From the NCBI GenBank assembly GCA_013396655.1, contig WBMV01000298.1:1781288-1845287 (forward strand): a DNA stretch of 64,000 nucleotides, written 5' to 3'. The DNA is from Campylorhamphus procurvoides. Its lineage: Eukaryota; Chordata; Aves; Passeriformes; Dendrocolaptidae. Under the pieces are notes generated by a model. It was not told the origin of the DNA, did no database searches, and worked only from the letters and a program-made list of their open reading frames with translations. Shown here piece after piece: positions 46,826 to 59,600 of this stretch (within the stretch, counting starts at the first letter, position 1; each line of letters begins with the position of its first letter). A program made the position numbers and the translations under genes.

Positions 46826-47383
46826 TTGCTGAGCAGCCAGGACAACTCTGTGGCTGAAAGGCAGTTTAAGCAGAGAACAATATTTTCTTGCACATCATCT
46901 ATTTGCACATCGACAGCTGTACTAAAAACATCCTGTGTCCACATCTCTGTGCAAGGTGAGACAACAATGCTCCAGCGCTTCTGGCTTTTCCACAGACAAA
47001 CTAGGGACTGGAAAGAGAAACTGCCTAGAGCTTCCCCACACCAGAGTGGAGGAGACTGCTGCTTTGTGCTTTCGTTTCTCAAGGATCTCCCTGAGTTCCA
47101 CTGGACATGTGTACAAGAAAAGCTGGTTATTTTTAGGCTATTTGGTCTGTGCCTGTGGCACACTTTATATCAGTCTAACCTGACAAAGGACAACAATGCA
47201 GGTTTAGATGATAGCATGCCGGACTGTAGAAATTCAGCTGGGAATGGTAAAACACTTTTCAGCTTGTGGCTGTTCTGTTGTGTTATTTCAGAGATCAGCC
47301 AGTGCCTTATATTCCCAGCACTGATTATCTATTGGTGTCGAACAAATATTCAGAAAGGCCTCTTGGGTCCACTGTCTTTCTAA
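46826..47383 (+). other. long open frame, 185 codons, probably chance
   Basis: The longest uninterrupted frame in the window that does not cross the gap. The predicted product is rich in Cys, Phe, Leu and Ser with no repeated motif, signal peptide or domain I recognise. A 139-codon frame is open on the opposite strand over 46744-47163. In 64 kb at this base composition, roughly one frame of this length is expected by chance. No Kozak-like start, promoter or splice evidence stands out. I would not annotate it as a gene without transcript data. Confidence 0.25.
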
Positions 47384-50300
47384 CCTACTGCACATTCAGC
47401 TCAAGCAATCAATAGCGTGCTGAAACTGCTTCTTTTGGCCATTTATTGCACAGCTCCTGACCAAAACACTTAAATGCTGATTCAGAAACATCACAGCTAT
47501 AGTGTCATGTTACCTGGTGAGGGTACATTACCATAGTTTTGTCAGGCTTTCCTAGAGTTGTTTGTCAAGTGGAATTATCTGTTAGGCTTTTTAGAATCAC
47601 ACAGATTAATATTTGTAGTGGAGAAAGGGAAAGGAGAGTTAATTTATGGCAGCAAAGAATCACTTGTGAAGGGGCACTGCTATTCTGCACACTGATATTG
47701 CCTATCTGTTTCAAAAGAAATTATGCCAACTGCAGTCAAAATATTTGTACACTTACAGAAATGTGTGAATTTTTATTAAGACTGAATTATCTCTCAGTTC
47801 TCATTTCTATACTGTCAATATACTTCTGCAATTAAAACAATTTCAGGCACTCAACCCCTTTCATCCAGATTCCAAACTGCACTGTTATGCCAAGGGGAAA
47901 ATGCTGGAGAAATGCTGCCTTGAAGGTACCAAAAAGGGTCATTGCAAAAGGAAGTCACTGACTCACCTCAAAATTTCTTTGCTGCTTTGTTCACACAAGA
48001 GGCAACTAAACCATAGAGTGAAGACATGCTGCCTCCAGTGCATGGCAACACCGTATGCCCTTTCTACATTAGGATGAAAGAGGTTTAAGAGGTTTAAGTA
48101 ATTTTTAAGAAAAAAAGCTCATTAATAGTCAGAGCTTTTGGCTTGCATAGGATGTGTGAAGTCACACCAATGCCTCTTCTCTGCCTGGTGGGGAGCAGGA
48201 ATCTATTGTCTTTGGTACTGAAACTCAGGGCTCCTGGTGTCAATCTATTATCCTGGTCCAGGTGATTTTTCCTCACTTTTCTGACCATAAATGCCACCTT
48301 GTACCTTTCTTTCTTTTTGAAACTGGGGCATATGGCTGATGACGAGACACCCTTTAATGAGCTCGTTCTCAGCTAGCTCTGTTGGTGACCACCATTTACC
48401 CTGTGAAGACTGCTCAGCCCTGTGCCCTGAGAAGATCCACACTGTCCTGAATCCTTGCTTGGCAAAATATCTCAGGGAACAGTAGGAGTTTTATCTGAAG
48501 GAGGTTTCTGAGATCAAGCCACAAATAAATTATGCTCGTTGCTTTGCAGTCGTATGGAGATTGTCTGATCACTGTAAAAATAAGAGTTAAGACTGAAACT
48601 GAGATTGAACAGGGTACTAAATTATCACTGTAACATACAGAAAAAGAGCCAAGTGTTCAGATTTCCTTTGCAAAACTGCTCTTTTTATGCTAGTGTTTTC
48701 ACAATGGATCAGCCTGGAACTTGGCTCTGAATAGTAAAATGTGTCCCTTTGAGCTAATGAGCTTCTAATCTGTATGCTTGCTTGTTAAACTTGGTGAGCA
48801 GGGAAGCCTTAATTAATGTCCTTCTGATATTAAGAGGCAAATAACAAAGCAGCAGATCAATTTGCAGAAGAGAAGACAAAAAGGCAATGGGGAGCATTAA
48901 AACAGTTGTGTGCATCACTATGGATTTTTGTAAAACCCAGAAGAAATGTTTTGAAAAAAGCAGGGAAAGGAGAAAGCAATTTCTTTCAGTTTTGTTTGCA
49001 TAGTCTCAGACTAATTGTCCCATGTAAGTAGTTCATTTGATAGAGGAGGAAGTTAAGCCTGTTAAGTTGCCCAACAACTTCAGTGTTGAATTTATTGCAA
49101 TGTTTGTTTTAAAATAGATCTGCATGTTTCATATAAAATACTTCCAGATTTGAGGTTGTTACTTTCCAAACAATCCAAAACTCAGCTGGTTTGTTACATA
49201 TTTAAAATTCAGTAAGGTTTTATTGAAAAGTTTATGAGGTCTTCTTCTGTTCTCTAAATAATGCTGAGCATCTGAGCGAGAACTGGTGTTTCTGACTTGG
49301 CCAAAAGTTACATCTATCTCAGACAATAGAGAACTATGAACTCTGCAATAAAAAACTGATGAGACTCTCACAGCACAAGGTGTTTCCTCATTTCTGACCT
49401 TTCTCTCACTGAGTCAGACACAGTATTTGCCAAACAGGGCTTAGTTCAGGCCAAACACAACCACCATTAGCTTTGAGAGAACTATCAAAGTCCAAATTTC
49501 CACTACAGAGGCTGTTGTTTACCTGATAACCCATATTCCCTAAAAAGTCATATAATATTTCTTCATTTCCCAACTTGAAAAATAATAGGTACAAACATTC
49601 TGGGTTCTCTGGCTTCCTGAGAATTTATATCTTTGAGGAAGTTAATGGGATTACCCAAGGGATGAGGGATTTACCCACATGAGAAGAGGTTTAGGAGGGC
49701 TATCCCTTAACTCGGCAATGACGATCTGCATGTGCGTCAGGAACAATTCAGTTTGCGTTGCTCCTTCTCAGCCTACACTACACTATTAGTCTTTAACAGG
49801 TTATTTTCAGAGAAAAGGAGTGTATAAAATGGCAGTGGTTTTTGCTCTGGTCATATATTTGTCGGAGTGCTGGTGTAGTGTCAGTCTTATAATCCTACTA
49901 AGCAGAAACAGTTGTCCTCTTTTTTGTCCCTGGACATCTGGTCACACTGTGGCTACAGCTGTAGGTCTGACATTCACAGCAGCTTCTTAGGCTGAAATTT
50001 ATACTGTTTATTGTAATATTTTAAAAAGTAAACCTTTCTCTGAAAGAACTCTCAAAAGAGAAGTGTGGAGATTTCCTTAGGAGTCAACATGAAATATCTT
50101 ACAAAAGAAAGGCTGAAAAACTCACCGTCTGTTAAACAAGTTTTGTGAAAGCAAAGTAGGAATGAATCAGAACTTTAGCCATGTCTGAGTATTCCCATAT
50201 CAAGTGAACTCCTTATGCACTGATGTTAAAAAGCAAAACAGAGGAATGTGTCTGATTTGGTGTCTGAAAATAGAGCTATTATTCTCTGTAGTACAAGTAT

Positions 50301-51778
50301 GGCCTTGCATTTTGCTGCCAACATGACTTTTTTTTCCAAGTCTCTGAAGTGTTAGAGTACTACTATGTAAAAGCAAGTATTAGAGTTTTAGGCAGAGAGA
50401 TCTATGTATTTAACAAGTTTCTGCCATGCAAATACTTTTGTTACATGGGATTTTGATATTTTAATATTTTTGTAAGTTTTCTTTTCTTTTCAAAGAAATG
50501 TTGCATGAACCAACTATTCTGGTAGTACTACGTAAATACAAACTAGTACAAAGCCCAAGCCACAGGCTGGAAAACACAGACATGGGTTTCACCATGGGAG
50601 CCCATGTTTCTGTGCATCTCAGGGTGATGATGGTCAGATGTCGAAGGCAGAGTGCAACCCAGCCCACTAATAAGGTAGCTGTACCTTGACCATAGTTCAG
50701 AGGCAAGCTGGTAGATCCATTATGCTCTGAACATCACTGAGGCCCATCTTCCCAGATACAGAGGGGACAATTCACTACTTGAGCCTTAGACTAAGCCACG
50801 GTCCTCTTAGGGAGGCTGTGACTGTTTTCTCTGAGTTTACTCAAATTACTAGTTGATACCAATCATCTCACAGAACTAGTCAACATTATTAATGCTGAAG
50901 CCTATTGGAATGCAAAGAGGTATTTGACTGAATGGTGGAGGCAGAACAAATTTAAATTTCCAACGTTCTCCAAAGTTGTATCTTTTCTACAACCCAGCCT
51001 CTGAGTAGACAAAGATGTGTCAGTCCTGTCCCTCCTTTGTTATATCAATAGATACCACTGCTGTTGGCTGTGCAGGCAACCTCAGCATAGACACTGAAAC
51101 AGTAGACAAGGGAAAAAAGTGTGGAGAATAAAAATACAATAATAAAATACACCAGTTTTTGTACTGAATGATCCACTTGCCATGGTTTCCCACATAAGAC
51201 AAAGCTGTACCATACCAGGAGAAGGCAAGGGAAAAGCAATAGAGGAGGTTTGGCAAGAACATCACCTTAAGGCAGTGCTTTGTGCAGAGTTATCGTACAT
51301 GTTTCTTTAAAGAGTGATGTCCCTTTGGTAGCTGTCTGGGAGAGGAGGAGAGTACTGACATGGGGCTACCTGAGCTGTGAGCAAAGCCCTGCAGCTGGCC
51401 ACCTATTTTGAGCTTGGGATTATCACTGTTGATTCATTGAAACCTGTAACCATGTCCCAGATGGCATCTGGTGCCAGCACCACACGGTGTGATCCTTGCT
51501 TCATCTGAAGTCATTTGTTTAATCATCTTCCAGCGCCTGCTTTAAAATTGTTTCAGAAAATCAAAGTAAACACCCCTTTGGAGTGAGTGGGTTCATTCTG
51601 CTGGATCCTGGGGAGCACAGACAGGAGGCAAAGGAACTGTCTTCAGGGCTGCTGGCCAGGCACTGGACTTGTGTCAGTCCAGCCCTGCTGTGTGCAGCCT
51701 TTCTGCATTGCTTTGCAACAGCTTACTATTGCAATAGCCAGTCCAAAAGCTCCAGTTTCACTAAAAAACTTCTTACAA

Positions 51779-51862
51779 ATTTTTTTTAATTTTTTTTTCT
51801 TTTTGGTTAAAGACTGAGCCTGTTGATTTCTACTTCATAACCCCATTTTTTATTTTTTTTTG
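51779..51862. repeat. T-rich low-complexity stretch
   Basis: Two clusters of T-runs (51779-51806 and 51845-51861) separated by ordinary sequence. No adjacent element recognised. Confidence 0.7.
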
Positions 51863-52058
51863 AAGGAGATATATTGCAGATACATGATTCTGCAGCCTTC
51901 ATTATCACTGTCTCTGTTCTGGCATACAGTTTGATTTATATGTTATCTTTTCCCATCGGTAAAGTATATGGTTTCCCTTACACACACATTCATATTGAAG
52001 AAAACACAAGGGTGAAGTATGGTTTAGTGAGGCAGGATGTCAAGGCACAGTAAACATT

Positions 52059-52091
52059 TAAAAAAAAAAAAAGAAAGAAAAAGAAAAGGAC
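52059..52091. repeat. A-rich tract with AAAG interruptions
   Basis: A run of 13-14 A followed by AAAG/AAAAG units on the plus strand. It could be an old poly(A) tail, but no retrocopy body is visible on its left. Confidence 0.75.
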
Positions 52092-53638
52092 TTAACAGAA
52101 TAAAAGCAAGATTATTTTTTTTTCCTTGGTGACAATACAGAGCTTTGACATATGGCCTCTATCTATGGGAACAAATATACTTAGCCTGAAAAATCCCAGA
52201 GAGGTCTGTGTGACCAATTTCAAGTCAGATCTAAAAAAACAAAACTACCAGAAAATAAGCAAATGAGCTGTTTGCAGTGCAACAAATGCCTACAGTACTA
52301 ACATGAATTGTGAAATCACTGGCTATGACTGATCAGAGTTCATTAAAAATAAATCTTGGCCCAGCAGTTTTAATAAACAGAATGAGCAATAAAGGCAGCA
52401 ATGATTCACTTTTTCTCATGCAGAAAACAGTCTGATTTTGCATATTTTGCTCAGTCAAAGGATTTCTGTTGAATAAAATTGATTCTGGCACCCAGCGTGA
52501 AAACTCGGGTCTCATCTTTCTGGAGGCAAGAAGAAGGTGGGAGATAGCAGCTTTGTTAACCCTTGAGAGTCTTTTGGGAGGAAAAGTATCAAAGCTGTAT
52601 TTTATGTTCTTCCCACTGAGGAAACACAGGCGTAAAAAGAGGGCTCTCTTATTAAGGACACTTCCAACAAGGACAGCTCTGCCTGGTGGCTGAAGGGCTG
52701 CTCACACGGAACCAGTGTTACCTTAGCTGGAGAGCTCATCATAGAGACAAAAGACAAAGTAGCTTTGGAAACATAGATACTGTAACAGTATTATATATGC
52801 ATCTCATAGAGCCAAGGAAGGAATGCATTAATGACTTGGCCTGGAAATAAGGCCTGCATTTGGCTCTGCTCTATCCTATGTGGAGGCTAAGCAAATTTGT
52901 TGGAAAAGACCAGCACTGTGCTGTTCAGAGATGCAAGCGCAAAGGTGCTCATGCTGTCCCAGAAGGTGGCTGCTGAAGTGGTCAAACCTCCACCTTGCAT
53001 AGAGTGGCACAGCCTGGACACCTGCAGCAGTCCTACAGCTCTAATCTGGCACTAAAACTGGAAATCCAGGCAAAGCTTGTTGCTTTCTGGATCAGGAAAA
53101 AGGGAGCATATGGCACATAGGCACAGAACACAGGTGAAAAGGTCACATGCTTTTTCTGCATTTTCATGGTTATTTTAATTTTTTGCCTTATACAACAGTA
53201 ATAGTGAATGGACAAAATCAGTCCTAGAACATGACACCATGTCTTCGTGTTATTTATGGTACACACAATGCAAAACAAATACATAATCTCCTAATGTTAG
53301 CACTTCTCTGGCACTGGGACACAGTGAGCAGTACAAGTAGGTGGACCCTGCTGCTTTGATGGAACTCCAGTTACAGTAAAACTGTCCAGAAAGCAGTAAA
53401 TGAGAAGTGGAATTAATATGGTCAAGAATATTTTTCCCCTTCCTACCATCCTTCCTTCCTTTCCTGCTGCCTTACTTCCCCATTGCTGTCTCCATGCAGT
53501 CCCAAGTTTGGTTGCACCCTTGAGAAGCAGTAATCCTTATCAGAGCTCCTCTGTGCAGACATTTCATAGCTCAGGAAGCCAGTTCTTGACAATTATGATA
53601 GCAAACATTTATCAGTAAAAACACTATCAACAGCAACA

Positions 53639-53660
53639 CCCCACCCCCCCCCAACCCCCC
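53639..53660 (-). repeat. C-rich tract, quadruplex-capable on the minus strand
   Basis: C-runs of 4, 9 and 6 separated by one and two A. The long middle run can supply two G-runs on the minus strand, satisfying a four-run quadruplex pattern. The plus strand could form an i-motif. Confidence 0.75.
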
Positions 53661-55147
53661 ATTAAATGAAGCACGCAGAGCTAGCTGAATATTAGCATGG
53701 CAAAGACAACTGCTCTGAGACAAGATCATGTAAGTTCCAGTCAGCCTGTATCAGGCAACTTCGACGTTTGGGTAGGGCTAGTGCCAAATTCACTGGGGAG
53801 TCAAAGAGACAAAGGTGTAGTTACCCTGGTCTGAAGCCCAGTGGAGTGGGTGGAAAGTCACACACTAGCTTCAGTGTGCTTTGCAACATATCTTTAAGTC
53901 GGCAGGAGAAGAGTACTCTGTGAAGTACCCTCTAGACCTACCATAGTGGTCCTGGAGTTTGGGGAAATGTATCTTCTAAATCAAAACATTTCTTGTTGAA
54001 GTGCAAATGCAGAGTGTATGTGTAAGAAGTGATGGCTGCAGGGTTTTGGTCCTTTATACTATAGGATAAATAGTTTTATTAAAATAGCAATCTTCACTTT
54101 TTCCTTGCTGCAGCAGAACACAGGGCTCCTTCATGAAAGGTCACTGAGGTTAAATAAACTATACTTAGTCAAATACCATACAGTTAAAACCCAGGGCTGC
54201 TCCTGCACATGAGATTGTAATTCTCTTGGGTATAATAACTTGTGCAGCTTATTTCTTTGCACTTTGTATCTCTAACTAAAAAAGGTCAGTAAATGAAAGG
54301 CTCATGTAAGATTGGCACATGTCAACAGATACGTTAAAGGGTGTGTGTGCTCTGAGGATCTTTCTCCACTGGGGTTTCTCACACAAGAGTTGGGCAAGAA
54401 TTGATCCTCATGCCCAGAGGGATACATCACACGCCTGTTTTCAGGACTTCTCTTTTGAAATGTATACTTTTTTTTTTACTATTTTAATTCATTTTCTCAT
54501 AAGTGTCAACATGATGAGTAATAAATGAGGTTATATCTCATAGATTTGATAGCAGCAGCCTGCTGCGATGATTTCTGTCCTTTAAGCAAGCCAAAGCAGT
54601 GTAGGTTTCTAACCTGCAGTCCCTTGTACAGCCTACTCCATAAAATGTTCTCCCTCATTAAAATTCAACAAAGATCCCTGTTTACCCATTTTGTAGGTTT
54701 TAGAAGGACAGTCCCAGTTAATCAAATCCAAGGAAGACTATGGGTAAAGGAGAGAGACACTGCTGTGTTTTTCCACACAACCTGTTACCAAGGTTTGCTG
54801 ACAAATGTTCAAGGCTTGGAAAACCACCCTGCTTTCAGCTGATGATTCCACCACCACTATTGAAATAAGTGTTAGTTCCAGGTTTCTGATTTCATGAGAG
54901 AAGAGAAATGGCAGGAGGAAAACAGATGAATCGTGTAACAAGGGGCAAGAACGAAATAGGAAAATAAAACGTTGATACTGACAAAAGTAACATCTCCTGT
55001 GCAAGAGGGAAGTAAAAAAAATAGAGCTGGATATGAAAGAGCTGGAGCCGTGACCTTCAAACAGCTGCATGTGTCTCTGAAACTAAAGCACCAGAGAGGT
55101 CCAAACTTCCCACCAGGTCTTGGACACTGGTTATTTACTTACTATGT
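53661..55147. other. unassigned non-coding sequence
   Basis: Mixed composition, nothing recognised. The frames at 54525-54842 (plus) and 54738-55070 (minus) overlap and look like chance. Confidence 0.5.
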
Positions 55148-55560
55148 ATGTGCCCTAACAGTGTCCAGGAGGAACTTGGGGTAGAGATCCCTTTTAAGGG
55201 CATTGAGAGAGCATCTCTGAGGCATAGGCCATGCTGGGGGAGGATGAGCACCTGTGTTTTTGGGGAGCCTGAACAACAGTTTGAACACAAAAAGAAGTGC
55301 CTGAGGAGTCTGGGTGACACCAGCAGAAGGTTGATCAAGTTTACCAGTCCTAGCTGTGGGCTGGAGCATGATCCTACCCTGGACAACAGAAATTCAGTGT
55401 GCAAGGCCCAGATCATCATGGATGAACTTGCTGGCACAGACAAAATCACCAAGCTGTTTGAGTTCTGCTCATGCCATTGGGAATGAGGCAAGTAATCTGT
55501 TCGAACACGAGGTGCTGCATGAACTAGGCATGTCAGCAGACTTCAGTTGCTTCTGAATTC
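55148..55560 (+). other. coding-looking patch, identity unknown
   Basis: A 112-codon frame (55148-55486) with low-AT codons and protein-like segments such as EQQFEHKKKCLRSLG and KAQIIMDELAGTDKITKLFE. It is followed in another frame to 55556 by NEASNLFEHEVLHELGMSAD. The apparent continuity through one frame change is what a decayed retrocopy or old exon would look like. Against this, no poly(A) tail, target duplication or splice structure was found, and I do not recognise the protein. Opposite-strand frames of 118 and 75 codons overlap it. Unknown, possibly a pseudogene fragment, possibly chance. Confidence 0.3.
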
Positions 55561-55715
55561 CTGGCCCTCAGCTAGGATTGGTTTTGCATCTGGAATAGCC
55601 TGGATTTTCTTTAAGGCTACTAAACCTTTTTCAGCTACAACCTGAGCAACTGGAGCATGGAGGAGGGGATTAGTCTCAAGCAATGAGATTTCATGCAGTT
55701 GACAGTTTGTTTGAG

Positions 55716-55769
55716 TTTCTTTTTTTTCTTCTTTTTGTTTTTTCTTTTTTCCTTTTTTTTGGGGGGGGG
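55716..55769. repeat. T-rich tract ending in a G(9) run
   Basis: About 45 bases of almost pure T with single C or G interruptions, then GGGGGGGGG at 55761-55769. Low complexity; the abrupt T to G switch is unusual. Confidence 0.8.
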
Positions 55770-56622
55770 ATGGCAGAGGTATGTGAGTAGGAAATAGAAA
55801 TCCTGGAAGTGCATCCATTTCAGCCCACGGTTTGTTGGAAGGGTTTTCTCAGCTCATGGACAGACTGTAGCAACACTGAAGAAAATCCCTTTCTATCTTT
55901 GCTTCCTTCTTCTCCTGACCCAAGCAGGCAGGAGTGACTAGAAAGACCATTCACAGTCTTTCTCAAAATTTCCCTTGCCTTGCCTTACCTTCTTCGCCCC
56001 CATTTTGCCAGCTCAGGTATCTATTAAAAGGTAATATAATAATTTTTTCAGAGGTTCAAAGTAAACGAGCTGTGCTATCACCTTCCACATATCCCTATTT
56101 TCTCTGACAGTGTGGGAGTACTTGTTTGTTCACTGTCAATGTCACAGCCTGTTGTATGTCTACTTTTTTAAAAAAATAAAAAATGAATCAAAGCATTAAT
56201 AACATACCACCCAGTTGCGTTCCTTTCTGTAAAGCTGCATTCGTATCCCAAAATGTTTCATGAGAAGCAGATTGCTGAAGATGTGAACTTCAATATACAA
56301 ACTTCAATATAAGACTAACAAGCAATGTCAGTTTTCATCTCTAATAAACCTTGACATTACCTGTTTAAAGGTGCACAAATATAGTTTCTGCACTCCTATG
56401 CTGGAATACTGATTAATTCAATAAAAGTTAGCAACAAGTGGGTTTTTTTCCTATGTGCAACACTTTTACAAATAATGTTCTCTAAAAGACAGGCAAAGTT
56501 TAAACGTTTTTCTTTTCTACCGATGAATCATCTGGCCATTTGGATAGATTGAGCTAATGGGAATTCCAGTAGCTCGAGCCCTATATACCAGAGAGAAAGA
56601 CAGCAGTGCATAACTTGAAAGA
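55770..56622. other. unassigned non-coding sequence
   Basis: Contains a small tandem repeat (AACTTCAATATA twice, 56287-56311). The segment 56520-56600 with an ATCTGGCCATTTGGATAGAT word looks like possible conserved non-coding DNA, unproven. Confidence 0.5.
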
Positions 56623-56670
56623 GTGTGTAGTGTGTCTGTGTGTGTGTGTGCGTGCGTGTGTGTGTGTGTG
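56623..56670. repeat. (TG)n microsatellite
   Basis: About 23 TG units interrupted by AG, TC and two CG steps. Likely length-polymorphic. Confidence 0.9.
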
Positions 56671-59600
56671 CATCCCTCCTTTCACACATACACTCAGTTC
56701 TGGTGCATTAACACTAGGCAGGAGGGAAAAATTCTAGATGAGGAACTATTTATCCCAGTGTCTCTGTGGCTGCAGAGATAATTGTGATGAATGGTTCAAG
56801 ACAATTTTTTGAGTTTTCTGGAAGCACTTTGGCCCTACATTATTTTTAATTGAATCTTGAGCACTTTAATAAAGGGGACAATATTTTCCCAGGGTGCACT
56901 GGTGAAAGAATGTCTCACAAGGGAAAAACTAAGTACAGTTTCTATGATTTATGCCATTTACTCTGCAAACATAATATGTAGAGCAGAACTTTGGCAGGTG
57001 TTAATCAGTATATTTTTCTTTGCACTAGTAGAGCAGTTTCAGCTTATACCAGCTGAGAATCTGGCTCCATATAATAAAAAAGTGGGTCTGGCTTCCTGAT
57101 CTTTTGTAGTAGACACACAAAACTGTTAGTTATTGAGCTGCGGGCTTGAAAAGCAATCTCACTTTTCAGTATTGGCAGCAGGCTGGAGAAATGGGGACAT
57201 GGTGTGCTGAGTTCCTGGGTAGAAGAAATGTTTTCTTTCAAACCATAACAACCTTCTTGGCTATCTGAAGGAATATGTTCAAACTTCCTTGGCAAGCAAA
57301 GGTGGGACACTGGCCAGTTATTACATGAAGGCTTTGAAGATGGAGGGAATAATAAAGGGGGGAAAATATTAAAGAGAATAATCTTTTTGTTCCCAGATGA
57401 TTAGTTAAGGTGTAACCATTCTTCCCTCTCCTTTGGAAACAGAACACAAATTGGCCTGATACATCAAAATCAGTAATTTATTTTTTTTGACACTTCCTTA
57501 CCTCAGATGTTATGTCTGGTTTTTACAGGACCACAAGGTTTTAAAACAGGTCCGCTTAGTTTCCCCAAGTGCCTTCAGGTGGTATTTCTGATCTGTAAGT
57601 CGTTCCAGACCGAGTTCTTTGAAAAATAGTGCACACTATAGTAGGAAAATCAATTGAAACCCTGCCTGATACTCCTGGCTTAATGTGGAGAAGAGGCAGG
57701 ACATAATTTTTGGGAAGAAATAGGAGATTTCCAGGGGAAAATAGGAACACTGTTTTTGCCAGAAATGATACAGATGCACATGTGTATTAGTAGTACAAAC
57801 TGTCATTTGCAAAAATCCCCATAAAACCAGTGAGAATGTAAGCAGAGGCTTGAGGGAAATTGGGAAGCTACAGAAATACATGCACAGTATTTTTTTTTCT
57901 GATCCATAAACAAGCTTCATTTAATCCAGATGATTATTCAGGATATGCTCAAAGAAGTGTCGGTTCTTGCATACTGTAACATGAAAAAGGGTCTCATAAT
58001 GTGAAGCTCCTATGAGATCTTAAGGTCACAAAAAGTGAGCTTTAGATAACAAATCTGGGTGGAGAGGATATGAAAGCTTGATGGGTTTGAATGTCAAAGT
58101 CTGGTGTCCACTGACTGTGCTTAGATGTTGCAATTGTTTGTTTTGGAAGGAATATGCTTTTGAGTATAGAGAGCACACGATTTATAAGATTAGATCTCTC
58201 TTTAATAAGTAATATTTTGTTACCCCAGAGTTTTGTTATATCGGACTGATCTTTAAATCATGTTTTCTGTTACTAGAATTTGATCTAAACTCCTAAATAG
58301 CTCTGTTATGTCCAGTGACCTCATTCTTATCAGGTTTTACAGGTCAGTGGTGAATTAAGCCGCCAGCTTCCTGTTAATTAATCCTATTTAGTTAAAGAAC
58401 TGCTAGACTGAATTATCTTGTCTCTGTTAAAAGGAAGTTTTTATAGGATTGGCACCAGATTACTGTTATGAATGTCAACATTTTGCAACTTTGATATACA
58501 ACACCTGAGCAGAAAGGTAGAAGAGTAAAAAAGAGGTCAGCACATAAATGCCATTTTATGCTTCAATGTTTCCCCATGACATGAATGATCAGTTATTACA
58601 GCATCCAGATGGTTTTGAAATTACATAGGCCCCAAATCTTTCTGTCCTGAAAGACATTTGTGTTTTGGTATGCTAGAGTCCAGGTGTCTTGCCAGAAGTC
58701 CCCATTTGGTGTGACTGCAGAGGGGAGAGGCACACAAAGCCAATGGTGTATTTGTGTTCATTTATTTACTTCAGAATAGCAGTGTTCTGACAGAACTGAA
58801 ACCTGCTTTGTGGCAGGAAGTCTCTGTCAAAATGGCTGATGCTGAGATTGTACAGCTTGCTGTAATTGTGAGACCCTGGAGGGACGTTTTCTGTGTCAAG
58901 TTTGAAATCAATGAGTTACTTTAAATGAAATGGAAGGCAGGCCCTTGTGGAAAGGACACGAGTACATAAAGGGTAAGGCATTCAATAACTATAAAATAGG
59001 TAGCAAAAATGCATTTGATGGTTCTAGTCTCCATGTTGGATCAGCTATACATACACCAATAGGTTTATAGATGCTTCTCCTTTATTACTTTTTTCCTTCT
59101 CTTTTTGCCTTTAACTGTTCATCATTATCCTTTTCAGTGCCTTATTGTTTGGTCTGGTCTGGATGAAGTGGATAAAATCTATGATAGGCAGGGCTCACCC
59201 TGCCAACAGGTATACACTGGGAGCAGAGAAGGAGAGAAGAAGAAGGAGGTGTTAACCAATGGCCTTATGTTTAGTGATCTTAATGTATCATGTGGAAATT
59301 GCAGAACTACGTCTATGAAAAGTACACATTTAATAGGACAGCCACTGGATGGGGGAAAAAGATTAGCTGTTCTGGGGTCTGTTGAACAATGGATGTGGTT
59401 TTGCCTGAGCTGCTTGAAATAACCCACTCCTGTGGATGCTATATCATCCATCCAGTGCACTTTTTTGCCTACAGCTGCCAGTGCCCTCACACTGGATGTG
59501 TCTGGATGCCTCAGCTACAGTACCTGGCTTTGAACAAAGGTTGGGCACGTGCCATTTCCAGGATGCTGGCTGGAGCAGGCAGGGGTTGCAAAGATGTGTG

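Larger units (their letters stand above)
47384..53638. other. unassigned non-coding sequence
   Basis: About 6 kb, AT-rich. It holds T-rich stretches at 51779-51862 and an A-rich AAAG-type tract at 52059-52091. No recognised element or exon; frames are below 85 codons. Confidence 0.55.

Noticed and set aside
52059..52091. Poly(A) tail of a processed pseudogene
   Set aside because: No coding remnant to the left and no target duplication; it behaves as simple AAAG repeat.
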